19,994 bases of DNA, taken from positions 1 to 19,994 of the forward strand of contig JAAZVO010000011.1 in the NCBI GenBank assembly GCA_018623405.1. Reading direction: 5' to 3'. Position numbers and translations under genes: made by a program. Positions 1 to 6,516 of the stretch are shown in pieces. Each line of letters opens with the position of its first letter. Positions within the stretch are counted from its first letter, which is position 1. The notes beneath the pieces are model-generated. The model was given only the letters and a program-made list of their open reading frames with translations, had not been told where the DNA came from and ran no database searches. This DNA comes from Crocinitomicaceae bacterium (lineage in GTDB: Bacteria > Bacteroidota > Bacteroidia > Flavobacteriales_G > Salibacteraceae).

Positions 1-206
1 ATATAAAATTAGCTGCAGAGCAATTGCAAAAGCAAGGTGCAAATTTTGATTATGAAACCAATCTAGATGAATTAACAGCAAAATCGTTTAAAGCCCAACT
101 CGAATTTTTAAAATCTAATGATGAAACTGAAAAGGCTTCAGAGTTTCTAGCGGAAACAAAATTTTATTTTAAAAACTCTGAAGAAATGCAACCGCTATTT
201 AATTAA
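1..206 (+). CDS. C-terminal fragment of an unrecognised protein (5' end outside window)
   Basis: The reading frame is open from base 3 and ends in TAA at 204-206, so about 67 C-terminal residues are visible. A TTG at 24 could be called as a start, but the frame continues upstream of it without a stop, so a truncated larger gene is the simpler reading. The fragment is hydrophilic and rich in Glu, Lys, Phe and Asn. It looks helical and has no membrane segment or motif I can name. It converges on the permease gene, and the two coding ends overlap by 8 bases. I do not recognise the family and assign no function. Confidence 0.6.
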   Translation, partial: IKLAAEQLQKQGANFDYETNLDELTAKSFKAQLEFLKSNDETEKASEFLAETKFYFKNSEEMQPLFN

Positions 207-1323
207 AGAAATACTCAATTAGCTTGGCCTTAATGGTTTCGTTGATGGAGATTGCCAAAACCAATGAAACCAAAAGGCCAATGGCGGCAAATGCAACATC
301 CTTAAAAATCATTAAAGCGGCAACCCTTAGCTTTAATACTTGTTGTCCTTTGGCTTGGAGACTCATGGCTAGCTCCCTGCCTCCTAATAAACCTAAAAAC
401 ACCCAAGTGGTACTCATCGGAATATTGTTTACGATTTTAAAATACCAAAGAATAATAGCGTAAACAAAATCAACTAGAGTAGCAGCGCGAACATCTTTTA
501 TTTCTGTTTTTTCATCTACAATTTTCTGTATTCTATCTCCTTTTAGGTAAAATAGAAAACCTAGTCCAAGCACAATAAAAAGCGCAAAAGCTAAAAACTG
601 CCAAAAGCTTAAACTCCGTGGTAGAAAAATTGCAATGTTGGCAGCATCTTGCATTACCCATACACTCCAAAGCAATCCGGAGGTAAGCCATTGTATATAA
701 GTCCAAGAGGGGTGAGGTTTACCTTTAAAAATAAACTTCCCATATTTTTTAACAAGGCTAAAGAATACAATAGATGAAATAAAGGCAATACCATAGCCAG
801 ATAAGCTCTTTCCTATTACTCCACCAATTGCCTCTCCACTCGATGAAAATACATTGAGCAGCAAAAAGGTAGTGCTCACAGGCATTCTTAATCGGGTTAG
901 AATTATTAAGAAAATTGGTGCTGAAAGCTGAAGCACACTAAATGTGGTTGGAGCCTCACTAAAACCTTTACTAAGCAACCTTTGGTGGCTAACATCGCCA
1001 TCGTACACATACCACGAATAACCTACAGTAACAAGAAAAATTATGCTAATGTAAATCCATAAATACCACCATTTTTTATCTTGATTAGAAACAATGAAAG
1101 TTCCGATAGTTTGTATTGAATCATTTGCAACTGCAGAGTAGCCTGCTACTGCAAAACCAAACCACATAGCAATTTGAGGGTAGGGAGAAACTAATCCGGC
1201 AACAAAAAATAAAGCCGCTATAAAAAGCAAGAAAGTACGCTCACTAACAATAAGATCAAAAAATCTGAATATCTGCTCTCGGAGGTATTGAATATTGGTT
1301 TGCCTTGGTGACTTTTGAACCAT
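199..1323 (-). CDS. PiT-like inorganic phosphate permease (divergent)
   Basis: A 374-residue, strongly hydrophobic protein with about nine to ten likely membrane segments, starting at ATG 1323. Two internal half-repeats each carry a degenerate PiT signature. The first has AVANDS at 63-69 followed by PVSTT at 148-152; the second has QDAAN at 225-229 followed by PMSTT at 302-306. In the PiT/PHO-4 family the two repeats carry GANDxANA-like and PxSTTH-like motifs that form the ion and phosphate path, so transport of phosphate or a similar oxyanion across the inner membrane is inferred. The core residues are less conserved than in classical PiT, so the substrate is uncertain. The likely partner upstream on the same strand is a small gene 73 bases away. 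No PhoU-like gene is visible. Confidence 0.7.
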   Translation of the reverse strand: MVQKSPRQTNIQYLREQIFRFFDLIVSERTFLLFIAALFFVAGLVSPYPQIAMWFGFAVAGYSAVANDSIQTIGTFIVSNQDKKWWYLWIYISIIFLVTVGYSWYVYDGDVSHQRLLSKGFSEAPTTFSVLQLSAPIFLIILTRLRMPVSTTFLLLNVFSSSGEAIGGVIGKSLSGYGIAFISSIVFFSLVKKYGKFIFKGKPHPSWTYIQWLTSGLLWSVWVMQDAANIAIFLPRSLSFWQFLAFALFIVLGLGFLFYLKGDRIQKIVDEKTEIKDVRAATLVDFVYAIILWYFKIVNNIPMSTTWVFLGLLGGRELAMSLQAKGQQVLKLRVAALMIFKDVAFAAIGLLVSLVLAISINETIKAKLIEYFFN

Positions 1324-1396
1324 TAAGTTTTAAGCGCTTATCAAGGGCAAAAATGGGGCAAAGTGCTGTTAAAGCAAGGTTAAGTTTTTGTAACCT

Positions 1397-1663
1397 CTAC
1401 CAAAAGATCTCGTCAATTTCATATAACATTTGGTTGCAAACAGGCAGTGTACTTAGTATCTCAATAACTTGGTGTTTGTTTTCTGCCTTTACATGAAGCC
1501 ATATTTTATCGAAGTCTTTCGATACAGTAAATTGCTCAGCTACATTCTCTCTTAACAAATCGTTAAATCTTTGTTGCTCTAAGTTTAGCATCTCTTTTAA
1601 TGCTTCAGCACTTAAACTATTTGTTCGTTTAAAGAGATTAGGTAATGTTTCATGTGCTTCCAA
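1397..1663 (-). CDS. small unknown protein upstream of the permease
   Basis: An 88-residue ORF of normal composition that lies upstream of the PiT-like gene on the same strand with a 73-base gap, so it may share its transcript. The only plausible full-length start is TTG at 1663, because an in-frame stop lies two codons upstream and the first internal ATG is residue 25. The protein is mixed charge, probably helical in its first 45 residues, with one Cys near the C-terminus, and it lacks a signal peptide or membrane segment. I do not recognise it. A regulatory or accessory role for the transporter would be a guess from position only. Confidence 0.5.
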   Translation of the reverse strand: MEAHETLPNLFKRTNSLSAEALKEMLNLEQQRFNDLLRENVAEQFTVSKDFDKIWLHVKAENKHQVIEILSTLPVCNQMLYEIDEIFW

Positions 1664-1780
1664 ATATTAGAAAAATTACGGATGCCGCAGCTTAATCTAA
1701 TGTGATTTGATTTTTTTGGTTGTTAACAATTGTTGATAAGTGCTGTTTAAAGTCGGTTTATTTCTTTGAGCCTCAAAAAC

Positions 1781-1810
1781 TTGACAAAATCTAATTTACT
1801 TCTATATTTG
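1781..1810 (+). promoter_or_regulatory. Bacteroidota-type promoter (TTG / TAnnTTTG)
   Basis: TTG at 1781-1783 and TATATTTG at 1803-1810 match the -33 TTG and -7 TAnnTTTG elements of the Bacteroidota housekeeping promoter, with a 19-base spacer that is typical. Transcription would start near 1815-1818 and run into the structured region that ends at the terminator at 2213. It is the only exact, correctly spaced match I found in the intergenic regions I examined. Confidence 0.6.
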
Positions 1811-1815
1811 ATAAC

Positions 1816-2213
1816 AGTTAAGCAATCGTTCTCTGAAAAAGCTGAATAGCAAAGCATTAAGGTAAGTTAAAACCCTTAATTAAATGAAAGATTACCCTTG
1901 GGTAATTGAAATGGTTTTCCACAAAAATTTAATTGAGTTAGGTAAAAATTTGAAAAGGTTTTTGCTGAATTTATTTTACCTAAGGTTTTTATAAACTAGG
2001 CGTAAGTCGGTTTTAATTTGGGCTAAACTATGGGGGAGGCCTTAACCGCGCAAGTGGTTAATTGTAACTACGGTTGCAACTTGTTAAAACAGTGCTTAAA
2101 GCATGAAATAAGGCTTTGTTTTGAGAGAAAATTCTTAACGGCTTTTTGCAGCTACGGTTGCAGAGGGTTTGAAAGCGGAAGATGTTCAAATTGAATTCTT
2201 CCGCTTTTTTTTT
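1816..2213 (+). ncRNA. candidate structured non-coding RNA, about 400 nt, family unknown
   Basis: The interval between the promoter and the terminator is a chain of strong local hairpins. H1 pairs 1856-1862 with 1874-1880 (7 bp). H2 pairs 1891-1896 with 1901-1906 around a CTTG tetraloop. H3 pairs 1938-1947 with 1974-1983 (10 perfect bp). H4 pairs 2042-2049 with 2054-2061 around GCAA, a GNRA loop. H5 pairs 2062-2068 with 2073-2079 around TACG, a UNCG loop, and directly abuts H4. H6 pairs 2142-2152 with 2157-2167 around a second TACG loop. The terminator stem follows. Three kinds of exceptionally stable tetraloop in one stretch is typical of structured RNA. I looked for tmRNA, RNase P RNA and SRP RNA signatures and found none. 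It could instead be the leader of the downstream gene at 2246, or contain a shorter RNA beginning near 2026. The boundaries are inferred from promoter and terminator only. Confidence 0.5.
2172..2213 (+). terminator. strong Rho-independent terminator
   Basis: GCGGAAGA at 2175-2182 pairs with TCTTCCGC at 2197-2204, extended by three A-T pairs, and is followed by an uninterrupted run of nine T (2205-2213). No plus-strand protein gene of normal size lies upstream of it in this interval, so it most likely ends the structured RNA. The gene at 2246 begins 32 bases later. Confidence 0.85.
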
Positions 2214-2245
2214 GAACTTCCTAAAAACTTTTATGTTGTTAAATT

Positions 2246-2704
2246 ATGCAATTTGAGTTCAAAAAATTCGGAACAGGCCAACCGGTTAACCTTGCTCGCA
2301 TTGCTAAACAATTGAACAATTACAAAGGTGCCTTAGAAATACACTTAGGTACAGATAGCCAAAATATTGGAGGTAAAACTATTTATGCTACCACTTTAGT
2401 GGTTTGGTATCCCGGAAATGGGGCAAATGTTTTTTACATTAAACAAAAGATGCCAAAGGTGCAAGATCAATGGAGCCGACTTTGGAAAGAAATTGAAATG
2501 AGCGTAGAGGTTGGGCTGTACCTAAAGGAAAATGTAAACTTCCCCATTCATTTTATCAATATGGATTACAATACCGATGAAAATTTCCCATCATCCAAAG
2601 TTTATAAGGCTGCCAAAGGTTATGCTGAGTCGGTTGGATTTAAAGCCAAAGCCAAGCCCGAGCTAATGCCTGCTACATGGGCTGCAAATACTTTATGCTC
2701 TTAA
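2246..2704 (+). CDS. YkuK-like (DUF458) RNase H-fold protein
   Basis: A 152-residue soluble protein starting at ATG 2246. The segment IHLGTDSQ at 32-39 with Asp37, a second acidic site at NMDYN (Asp near 107) and the C-terminal ATWAAN stretch match the PF04308 ribonuclease H-like family, typified by Bacillus subtilis YkuK, which has about this length. Members are predicted RNase H-fold nucleases or nucleic-acid binding proteins; the substrate is not established. The gene starts 32 bases after a strong terminator, so it depends on readthrough or a very close promoter. Its 3' end overlaps the convergent PLP-enzyme gene by 12 bases. Family assignment is fairly secure, activity is not. Confidence 0.75.
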   Translation: MQFEFKKFGTGQPVNLARIAKQLNNYKGALEIHLGTDSQNIGGKTIYATTLVVWYPGNGANVFYIKQKMPKVQDQWSRLWKEIEMSVEVGLYLKENVNFPIHFINMDYNTDENFPSSKVYKAAKGYAESVGFKAKAKPELMPATWAANTLCS

Positions 2705-3835
2705 AATAGCATGGTCAAGGTCTGCCATGAGGTCTTCAACTTCTTCAATACCAACCGAAAAGCGCAATGTCTGATTGGTAATTCCCATTTTTAACCGCTC
2801 GTTTTCAGGCACAAATTTGTGGGAGGTTAAATGCGGTGAGCAAATTAAAGACTCTATACCTCCTAAACTTACAGAGGGCATTATTAATTCTAAATTTCGC
2901 TGAACCTCAATTGCATCAATTTCCTTGTTTAATTGAAAAGAAACCATTGCGCCAAAAGCCTTCATTTGTTTTTTAGCTACATCGTGTCCCGGATGATCTG
3001 ATAACCCCGGATAGAATACTTTTTCTACTTTGGGATGGTCTTTTAAAAGCTTGGCCAACTCAAAGGCATTTTCGGCTTGCTTTCCCATTCTTAATCCAAG
3101 TGTTTTTAAACTTTTTTCTGCCTCTGCAGCGGCTTTAGCATCTAAAACACTACCGTAGGCCATGGCTGTTTTTCTAAGCCTTTCAATAATTTCATTAGAA
3201 CTAACGATAGCTCCAAAAATTAAATCAGAATGCCCTGCCAAGTATTTTGTTCCTGAATGAATTACGATATCTACATCCAATTCAATTGGCGTTTGGCAAT
3301 AAGGTGAAGCAAATGTGTTATCAATAACCGAAACAATTTTTTGATTTTTGGCTACCCATGCAATTTGTTCAATATCAACAATATCTAACAGTGGATTGGC
3401 AGGAGTTTCTATATAAATCAACTTTGTTTTTGGAGTGATATAGGGCAAAATATCAACCTCATGATGAGTTGGAAACATTTTTATTGAAACACCAATTTTT
3501 TTAAGTTGAGATTCCAAAAACATGTAAGTTCCACCATATATGTTTGATTGAATTAAAAGTTCATCTCCCGGTTGCAATAACCCCATTAATACAACTGATA
3601 TTGCTCCTAACCCCGAACCAAAAACCAACCCGCTTTCTGCCTTTTCTAATGCTGCAATCTTTTGTGCTAATGCATTTTGATTTACCAAGTTAAACATTCT
3701 AGGGTATTTCATTTCAGTATCTAAATACCTGTAAGCGGTTGAGGCTACTATTGGGGTATTAGCTGCTTTGGTGTGCTCTTGCATTGCAGTGCCGGCATGC
3801 ACACATGTTGTGTTAAACCCTCCTGTTTTTTTCAT
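2693..3835 (-). CDS. PLP-dependent Cys/Met metabolism enzyme (cystathionine gamma-synthase/lyase type)
   Basis: A 380-residue cytosolic enzyme of normal length for the PF01053 family. Visible marks are IDNTF at 171-175 (Asp172 contacts the PLP ring nitrogen), HSGTKYLAGHSD with Lys197 as the Schiff-base lysine, the YGGTY loop at 100-104, and the late SLGGIESL and RFSVGIE segments that bind the substrate carboxylate. Gly follows Tyr100 where methionine gamma-lyases carry the Cys two residues after the Tyr, so a gamma-synthase or cystathionine lyase role is preferred. Two stretches are divergent: NLVNQ replaces the usual NPT-containing segment at 49-53, and LDAKAAAEAEKSLKTL at 231-246 replaces the usual SPFDAWL-RGLKTL. 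The start ATG 3835 lies 4 bases after the end of the M23 gene, so the two are probably cotranscribed. Exact reaction unresolved. Confidence 0.85.
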   Translation of the reverse strand: MKKTGGFNTTCVHAGTAMQEHTKAANTPIVASTAYRYLDTEMKYPRMFNLVNQNALAQKIAALEKAESGLVFGSGLGAISVVLMGLLQPGDELLIQSNIYGGTYMFLESQLKKIGVSIKMFPTHHEVDILPYITPKTKLIYIETPANPLLDIVDIEQIAWVAKNQKIVSVIDNTFASPYCQTPIELDVDIVIHSGTKYLAGHSDLIFGAIVSSNEIIERLRKTAMAYGSVLDAKAAAEAEKSLKTLGLRMGKQAENAFELAKLLKDHPKVEKVFYPGLSDHPGHDVAKKQMKAFGAMVSFQLNKEIDAIEVQRNLELIMPSVSLGGIESLICSPHLTSHKFVPENERLKMGITNQTLRFSVGIEEVEDLMADLDHAILRA

Positions 3836-3839
3836 GGCA

Positions 3840-4497
3840 TTAAAATTTTTGTAAAAATAGCTGTGGGTTAGGACAATTATTGTGATAAAAATCTAGTTCC
3901 TTTTCACTACAAACTCCGGGATAATCTCCAAATGCATTACCCATATCAATTATTACCTGAAAATGGAGGTGAGGCGGCCATCCAACATTTTCTTTTGGAG
4001 TGCCGAGTTTTGCCAATAAATCACCTTTGCTTATTTTCTTACCAACTGCTAATTGGCTTAAAGAGGAGGTTGATAGATGACCAAATAATAAATGGAAGGT
4101 TTCATTTTGTAGCTTATGTTTGGTAATTATTGTTGGTCCGTAATCTCCAAAAGCACTATTGTTTTTAAAGCTGTGTATTTCACCATCAAATGGCATGTAA
4201 AATAGCCGTGTTTTCAGCGCACCAAATATCCACTCCTAAATGAATGTTTCTGAAATTTGAGCTGTCTGACCTAAAAACTTCACTTTTTTGGTACAAACTT
4301 CTGCGCTCTAAATATCCTCCAATGCCTGCCTTTTTACCTTCTTGTTGTATTTTGTTAAATATGAAGCCGTGTAATTGTTCAAGGTTGTGTGTATCTATAT
4401 TTTTGAGGGCTTCATTATTTTCGGAGAGGTCAATCAAACAACAATTTGATTGATTTAAGTTAAACTCGAATAATTTGATTGAATTTAAAAGATTCAT
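3840..4497 (-). pseudogene. M23-family peptidase gene interrupted by a +1 frameshift
   Basis: Two overlapping frames encode consecutive parts of one M23 (LytM-like) metallopeptidase domain. The first frame, from ATG 4497, carries HLGVD (the HxxxD zinc motif, His86 and Asp90). The second frame, ending at TAA 3840, carries the mobile FGHLS and the PPHLHF (HxH) motifs. Neither half has a complete metal site. The frame breaks at a run of four A (4199-4202, TTTT on the coding strand). Removing one base reads NTAIYMPFDG, which fits the expected GTxVYAPxDG pattern, and gives a 218-residue protein. It could be a true mutation, a slippage site or a sequencing error. The domain resembles the M23 family ending in DYPGVC and NCPNPQ that lacks a signal peptide. 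The start at ATG 4497 is chosen over an upstream TTG because the longer extension runs back through the divergent gene. Cotranscription with the PLP-enzyme gene is likely. Confidence 0.8.
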
Positions 4498-5206
4498 TTT
4501 TTTAATTGGTTTGTTGGGAGTAGCAATTGGCTCTGCAGCGCAGCAAAACGTAAAGGTAACAGCTACAATTGTAGATAAAGAGGGATTTACAGATTTTCCT
4601 AATTTAATAATTGTAAATAAAAACACCGGTCAATCTATACTTGGTACCACCTCAGGCAATTTCTCTTTAGAGTTATCTGCTGATGATACCATTTTAATTG
4701 GGGCTATCGGCTACCAAACCAAAAAGTACTTTCTACCCGCAGGTTATTCAGCCCCAACTTTGCGTGATACCATTTTGTTAAGCAAACTTCAATTCGATTT
4801 AAATACTGTTACTGTTTTTGGTGAAAGAGACTTGAAAGAAATTCATGAAGAGCTTGCTCAACTTGAGTTTGATAGATCTGAATATATGCTCAGTGGAATA
4901 GATGCTATGCAATCGCCAATAACATTTTTATACCAAGCACTAAGTAGAAGAGAGCAACAAAAAAGAAGGGCATACGAAATTATTTTAGAGGATAAAAGGC
5001 GAGAAGTGCTAAAAGAATTATTCCAAAAATATGTTGATGCTGAAATAATTTCTTTGAATAAAAACGAGTTTGATGAATTTATTGACTTCTGTCAAATTTC
5101 TGATAGGGCAATGCAATCCCTTTCTCAATATGATTTTATTATGCTGGTAAAGGCTAGATACAGCCACTACAGAAATACCAAGCGTTACAACTTAGAAGGT
5201 AGGTAA
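4475..5206 (+). CDS. secreted protein with carboxypeptidase-regulatory-like domain
   Basis: A 243-residue exported protein. The N-terminus has a basic KR, a hydrophobic core (FIFLIGLLGVAIG) and an Ala-rich end SAAQQ, a normal Sec signal peptide. Residues about 25-105 fit the CarboxypepD_reg-like beta-sandwich common in Bacteroidota: an IVDKEG segment, NLIIVNKNTG, a GxFSLEL turn and an IGYQTKKY strand. Residues 115-243 are helical, charged, rich in Glu, Lys and Arg, and not recognisable; no TonB-dependent receptor follows. The start is TTG 4475; an in-frame stop lies eight codons upstream and later starts would cut the signal peptide. This start overlaps the start of the divergent M23 gene by 23 bases. 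Role probably envelope or periplasmic; no function can be named. Confidence 0.75.
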   Translation: MIEFKRFIFLIGLLGVAIGSAAQQNVKVTATIVDKEGFTDFPNLIIVNKNTGQSILGTTSGNFSLELSADDTILIGAIGYQTKKYFLPAGYSAPTLRDTILLSKLQFDLNTVTVFGERDLKEIHEELAQLEFDRSEYMLSGIDAMQSPITFLYQALSRREQQKRRAYEIILEDKRREVLKELFQKYVDAEIISLNKNEFDEFIDFCQISDRAMQSLSQYDFIMLVKARYSHYRNTKRYNLEGR

Positions 5207-5232
5207 TATCTAGATTTTTAAAAAAGTAACAC

Positions 5233-5263
5233 CCTTATTTTTCCATTTTATGGAAATAAAAGG
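5233..5263. terminator. imperfect hairpin downstream of the secreted-protein gene
   Basis: TTTCCAT (5240-5246) pairs with ATGGAAA (5250-5256) around TTT, and CCTT (5233-5236) pairs with AAGG (5260-5263) outside a mismatched section. No T-run follows on either strand, so it may stabilise the 3' end of the upstream transcript rather than terminate it. The rest of 5207-5381 shows nothing I can call. Confidence 0.3.
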
Positions 5264-5381
5264 ATAATATACAATAAATAGAGCGGCTTTTTTTATTTAA
5301 CAGTTTATCGTTATTAATTACTAAACAAAACTCAAAAGCCCTCCAACTTAGAGTTTTAGGTTTGTTTCAAAACCAAATAAT

Positions 5382-5909
5382 ATGAAAAATGCATTTTTAT
5401 TTGGGATGATTTTGTTTAGTCTTTCATCCTTTGCACAGCATACAGTAGTACTAAAAAATGGCAAAAAACTTAGTGGTGTGGTTATGGCCATTCAAGATGA
5501 TGTTCTTTCAATTGCCATAAACCGAGAGTTGAAGGAGTTTGGTTTAATTGAAGTAAGCTCTATTTTTTTTGATGAATACGTGCCATACGACGGAAAATTG
5601 GTAAGGGATGAAAAAGAGGTAAAAACAATAAAAAGTGGCGAATACACTTTGAAATATGTAGCAAAAAACCGCGAAATGACAACTGCTCCCAAAGTATCAA
5701 ACGGAACAAACAAAAGAGGTACAGTAGTAGTAGATATTGTAATCAATCAAAATGGTAATGTTGTTTCAGCTAAACCAGGTGGTATTGGCAGCACAACCAC
5801 AAGCGAGTATTTATATACCAAAGCACAATTTGCAGCAAAAGGCGCTCGGTTTAATCCTGATTATAAAGGTCCTGTAAGAACCGAAGGGTATATTGAAATT
5901 ACATATTAA
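5382..5909 (+). CDS. secreted protein with TonB-C-like C-terminal domain
   Basis: A 175-residue exported protein beginning at ATG 5382 with the signal peptide KNAFLFGMILFSLSSFAQ. The mature N-terminal part (about 20-65) has a pattern seen in many Bacteroidota lipid- or RNA-like beta domains: VLKNGKKLSGVV, then VLSIAIN, then EVSSIFF. Residues about 112-175 resemble the TonB C-terminal fold: RGTVVVDIVINQNGNVV, a segment with many Ser/Thr, a helix with KAQFAAKGARFNP, and a final strand EGYIEITY. There is no N-terminal transmembrane anchor or Pro-rich spacer, so it is not a classical energy transducer. It may act in the periplasm by itself. The gene is followed by a clear bidirectional terminator. 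Confidence 0.75.
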   Translation: MKNAFLFGMILFSLSSFAQHTVVLKNGKKLSGVVMAIQDDVLSIAINRELKEFGLIEVSSIFFDEYVPYDGKLVRDEKEVKTIKSGEYTLKYVAKNREMTTAPKVSNGTNKRGTVVVDIVINQNGNVVSAKPGGIGSTTTSEYLYTKAQFAAKGARFNPDYKGPVRTEGYIEITY

Positions 5910-5912
5910 TAA

Positions 5913-5945
5913 AAATGCCTCACCTAAAAAATAGATGAGGCATTT
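5913..5945. terminator. bidirectional intrinsic terminator
   Basis: AAATGCCTCA (5913-5922) and TGAGGCATTT (5936-5945) form a perfect 10-bp stem with a 13-base loop, flanked by A-rich sequence on the left and T-rich sequence on the right. It sits between the converging TonB-C-like gene and ssb and should serve both. Confidence 0.75.
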
Positions 5946-5965
5946 AATTATTTCTTGAAGTTATA

Positions 5966-6295
5966 TTATCCCAACATCAAGAATTCATTGGCTACTACTT
6001 CGGTAATATATCTTTTTTCACCGTCTTTGGTTTCATAGTTTCTGTGAACTAATTTTCCTTCAATTGCCACATTACTTCCTTTTTGAAGGTATTTTTCAGC
6101 AAATTTAGCCTGCCTGTTCCAAGCCACCACAGTATGCCATTGGGTGCTTGATATCTTTTCACCTTTCGCATTTTTATAGCTATCATCTGTGGCTATGCTT
6201 AACCTTGCTACCGATTTGCTATCGTCAAGGTTTTTTACTTCCGGATTTGCACCTAATCTTCCAATTAATGTTACAGTGTTTCTTAAATTTTTCAT
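5966..6295 (-). CDS. ssb: single-stranded DNA-binding protein, short form
   Basis: A 109-residue SSB with a complete OB fold: MKNLRNTVTLIGRLG at the start, the ARLSIATDD strand at 30-38, QWHTVVAWN with Trp53 and Trp59, FAEKYLQKGSNVAIEGKL, and the closing ITEVVANEF. It binds ssDNA as an oligomer in replication, repair or recombination. It stops directly after the OB fold at FLMLG, so it lacks the Gly/Pro/Gln linker and the acidic DDDLPF-type tail that recruits partner proteins in canonical SSB. It may therefore be a second SSB of the genome. Start ATG 6295 is well supported by the conserved N-terminus. It is divergent from the zinc-finger gene at 6517 across a 221-base spacer. Confidence 0.9.
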   Translation of the reverse strand: MKNLRNTVTLIGRLGANPEVKNLDDSKSVARLSIATDDSYKNAKGEKISSTQWHTVVAWNRQAKFAEKYLQKGSNVAIEGKLVHRNYETKDGEKRYITEVVANEFLMLG

Positions 6296-6456
6296 AGTTG
6301 TAAAGTTTAATTCGCCTGAAGCGAGTCGTTAATAATTAAAGTTTAAAATTTCGCGATTCAATCTTTTGAGCGCTCAGATTTTCAAATCGACGAGGCAAAG
6401 GAATATAGACTACCAAACCCGATTCGGTTGTTTTTCGTTTACTTTCGATAAAAAGT

Positions 6457-6475
6457 CGTTTGTAACCGTTTGTAA
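6457..6475 (+). repeat. tandem CGTTTGTAA pair upstream of the zinc-finger gene
   Basis: CGTTTGTAA occurs at 6457-6465 and again at 6467-6475, separated by one base, about 42 bases before the ATG at 6517. A near-consensus -7 element, TACATTTA, lies at 6488-6495. The pair could be an operator or just local duplication. The rest of the ssb/zinc-finger spacer holds a short GAGCGCTC palindrome but nothing I can identify. Confidence 0.3.
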
Positions 6476-6516
6476 TCGGATAAATAGTACATTTACAGAA
6501 AGTTAAGGTTTTTGAT

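Noticed and set aside
1331..1340. TAAGCGCTTA perfect palindrome before the permease gene
   Set aside because: A single 10-base palindrome can occur by chance and no second copy or known operator matches.
1730..1740. TTATCAACA-like sequence on the minus strand and TTTTCCACA at 1915-1923, near DnaA-box consensus
   Set aside because: Each has one mismatch, they are on opposite strands and far apart, and no cluster or unwinding element is present. Near matches are expected in AT-rich DNA.
1816..2213. Identity of the structured RNA as tmRNA, RNase P RNA or SRP RNA
   Set aside because: No tRNA-like 3' end, no GAGGAAAGUC/ACAGAAA RNase P core and no SRP GGAAGG-type apical loop can be seen.
4495..4626. 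Longer N-terminus for the M23 gene from 4626
   Set aside because: The extra 43 residues are antisense to the signal peptide and beta domain of the divergent secreted protein, and an ATG at 4497 starts the family-like region.
5357..5364. TAGGTTTG as promoter -7 element of the gene at 5382
   Set aside because: It matches the consensus, but no TTG lies at the right distance upstream and the leader would be about 12 bases.
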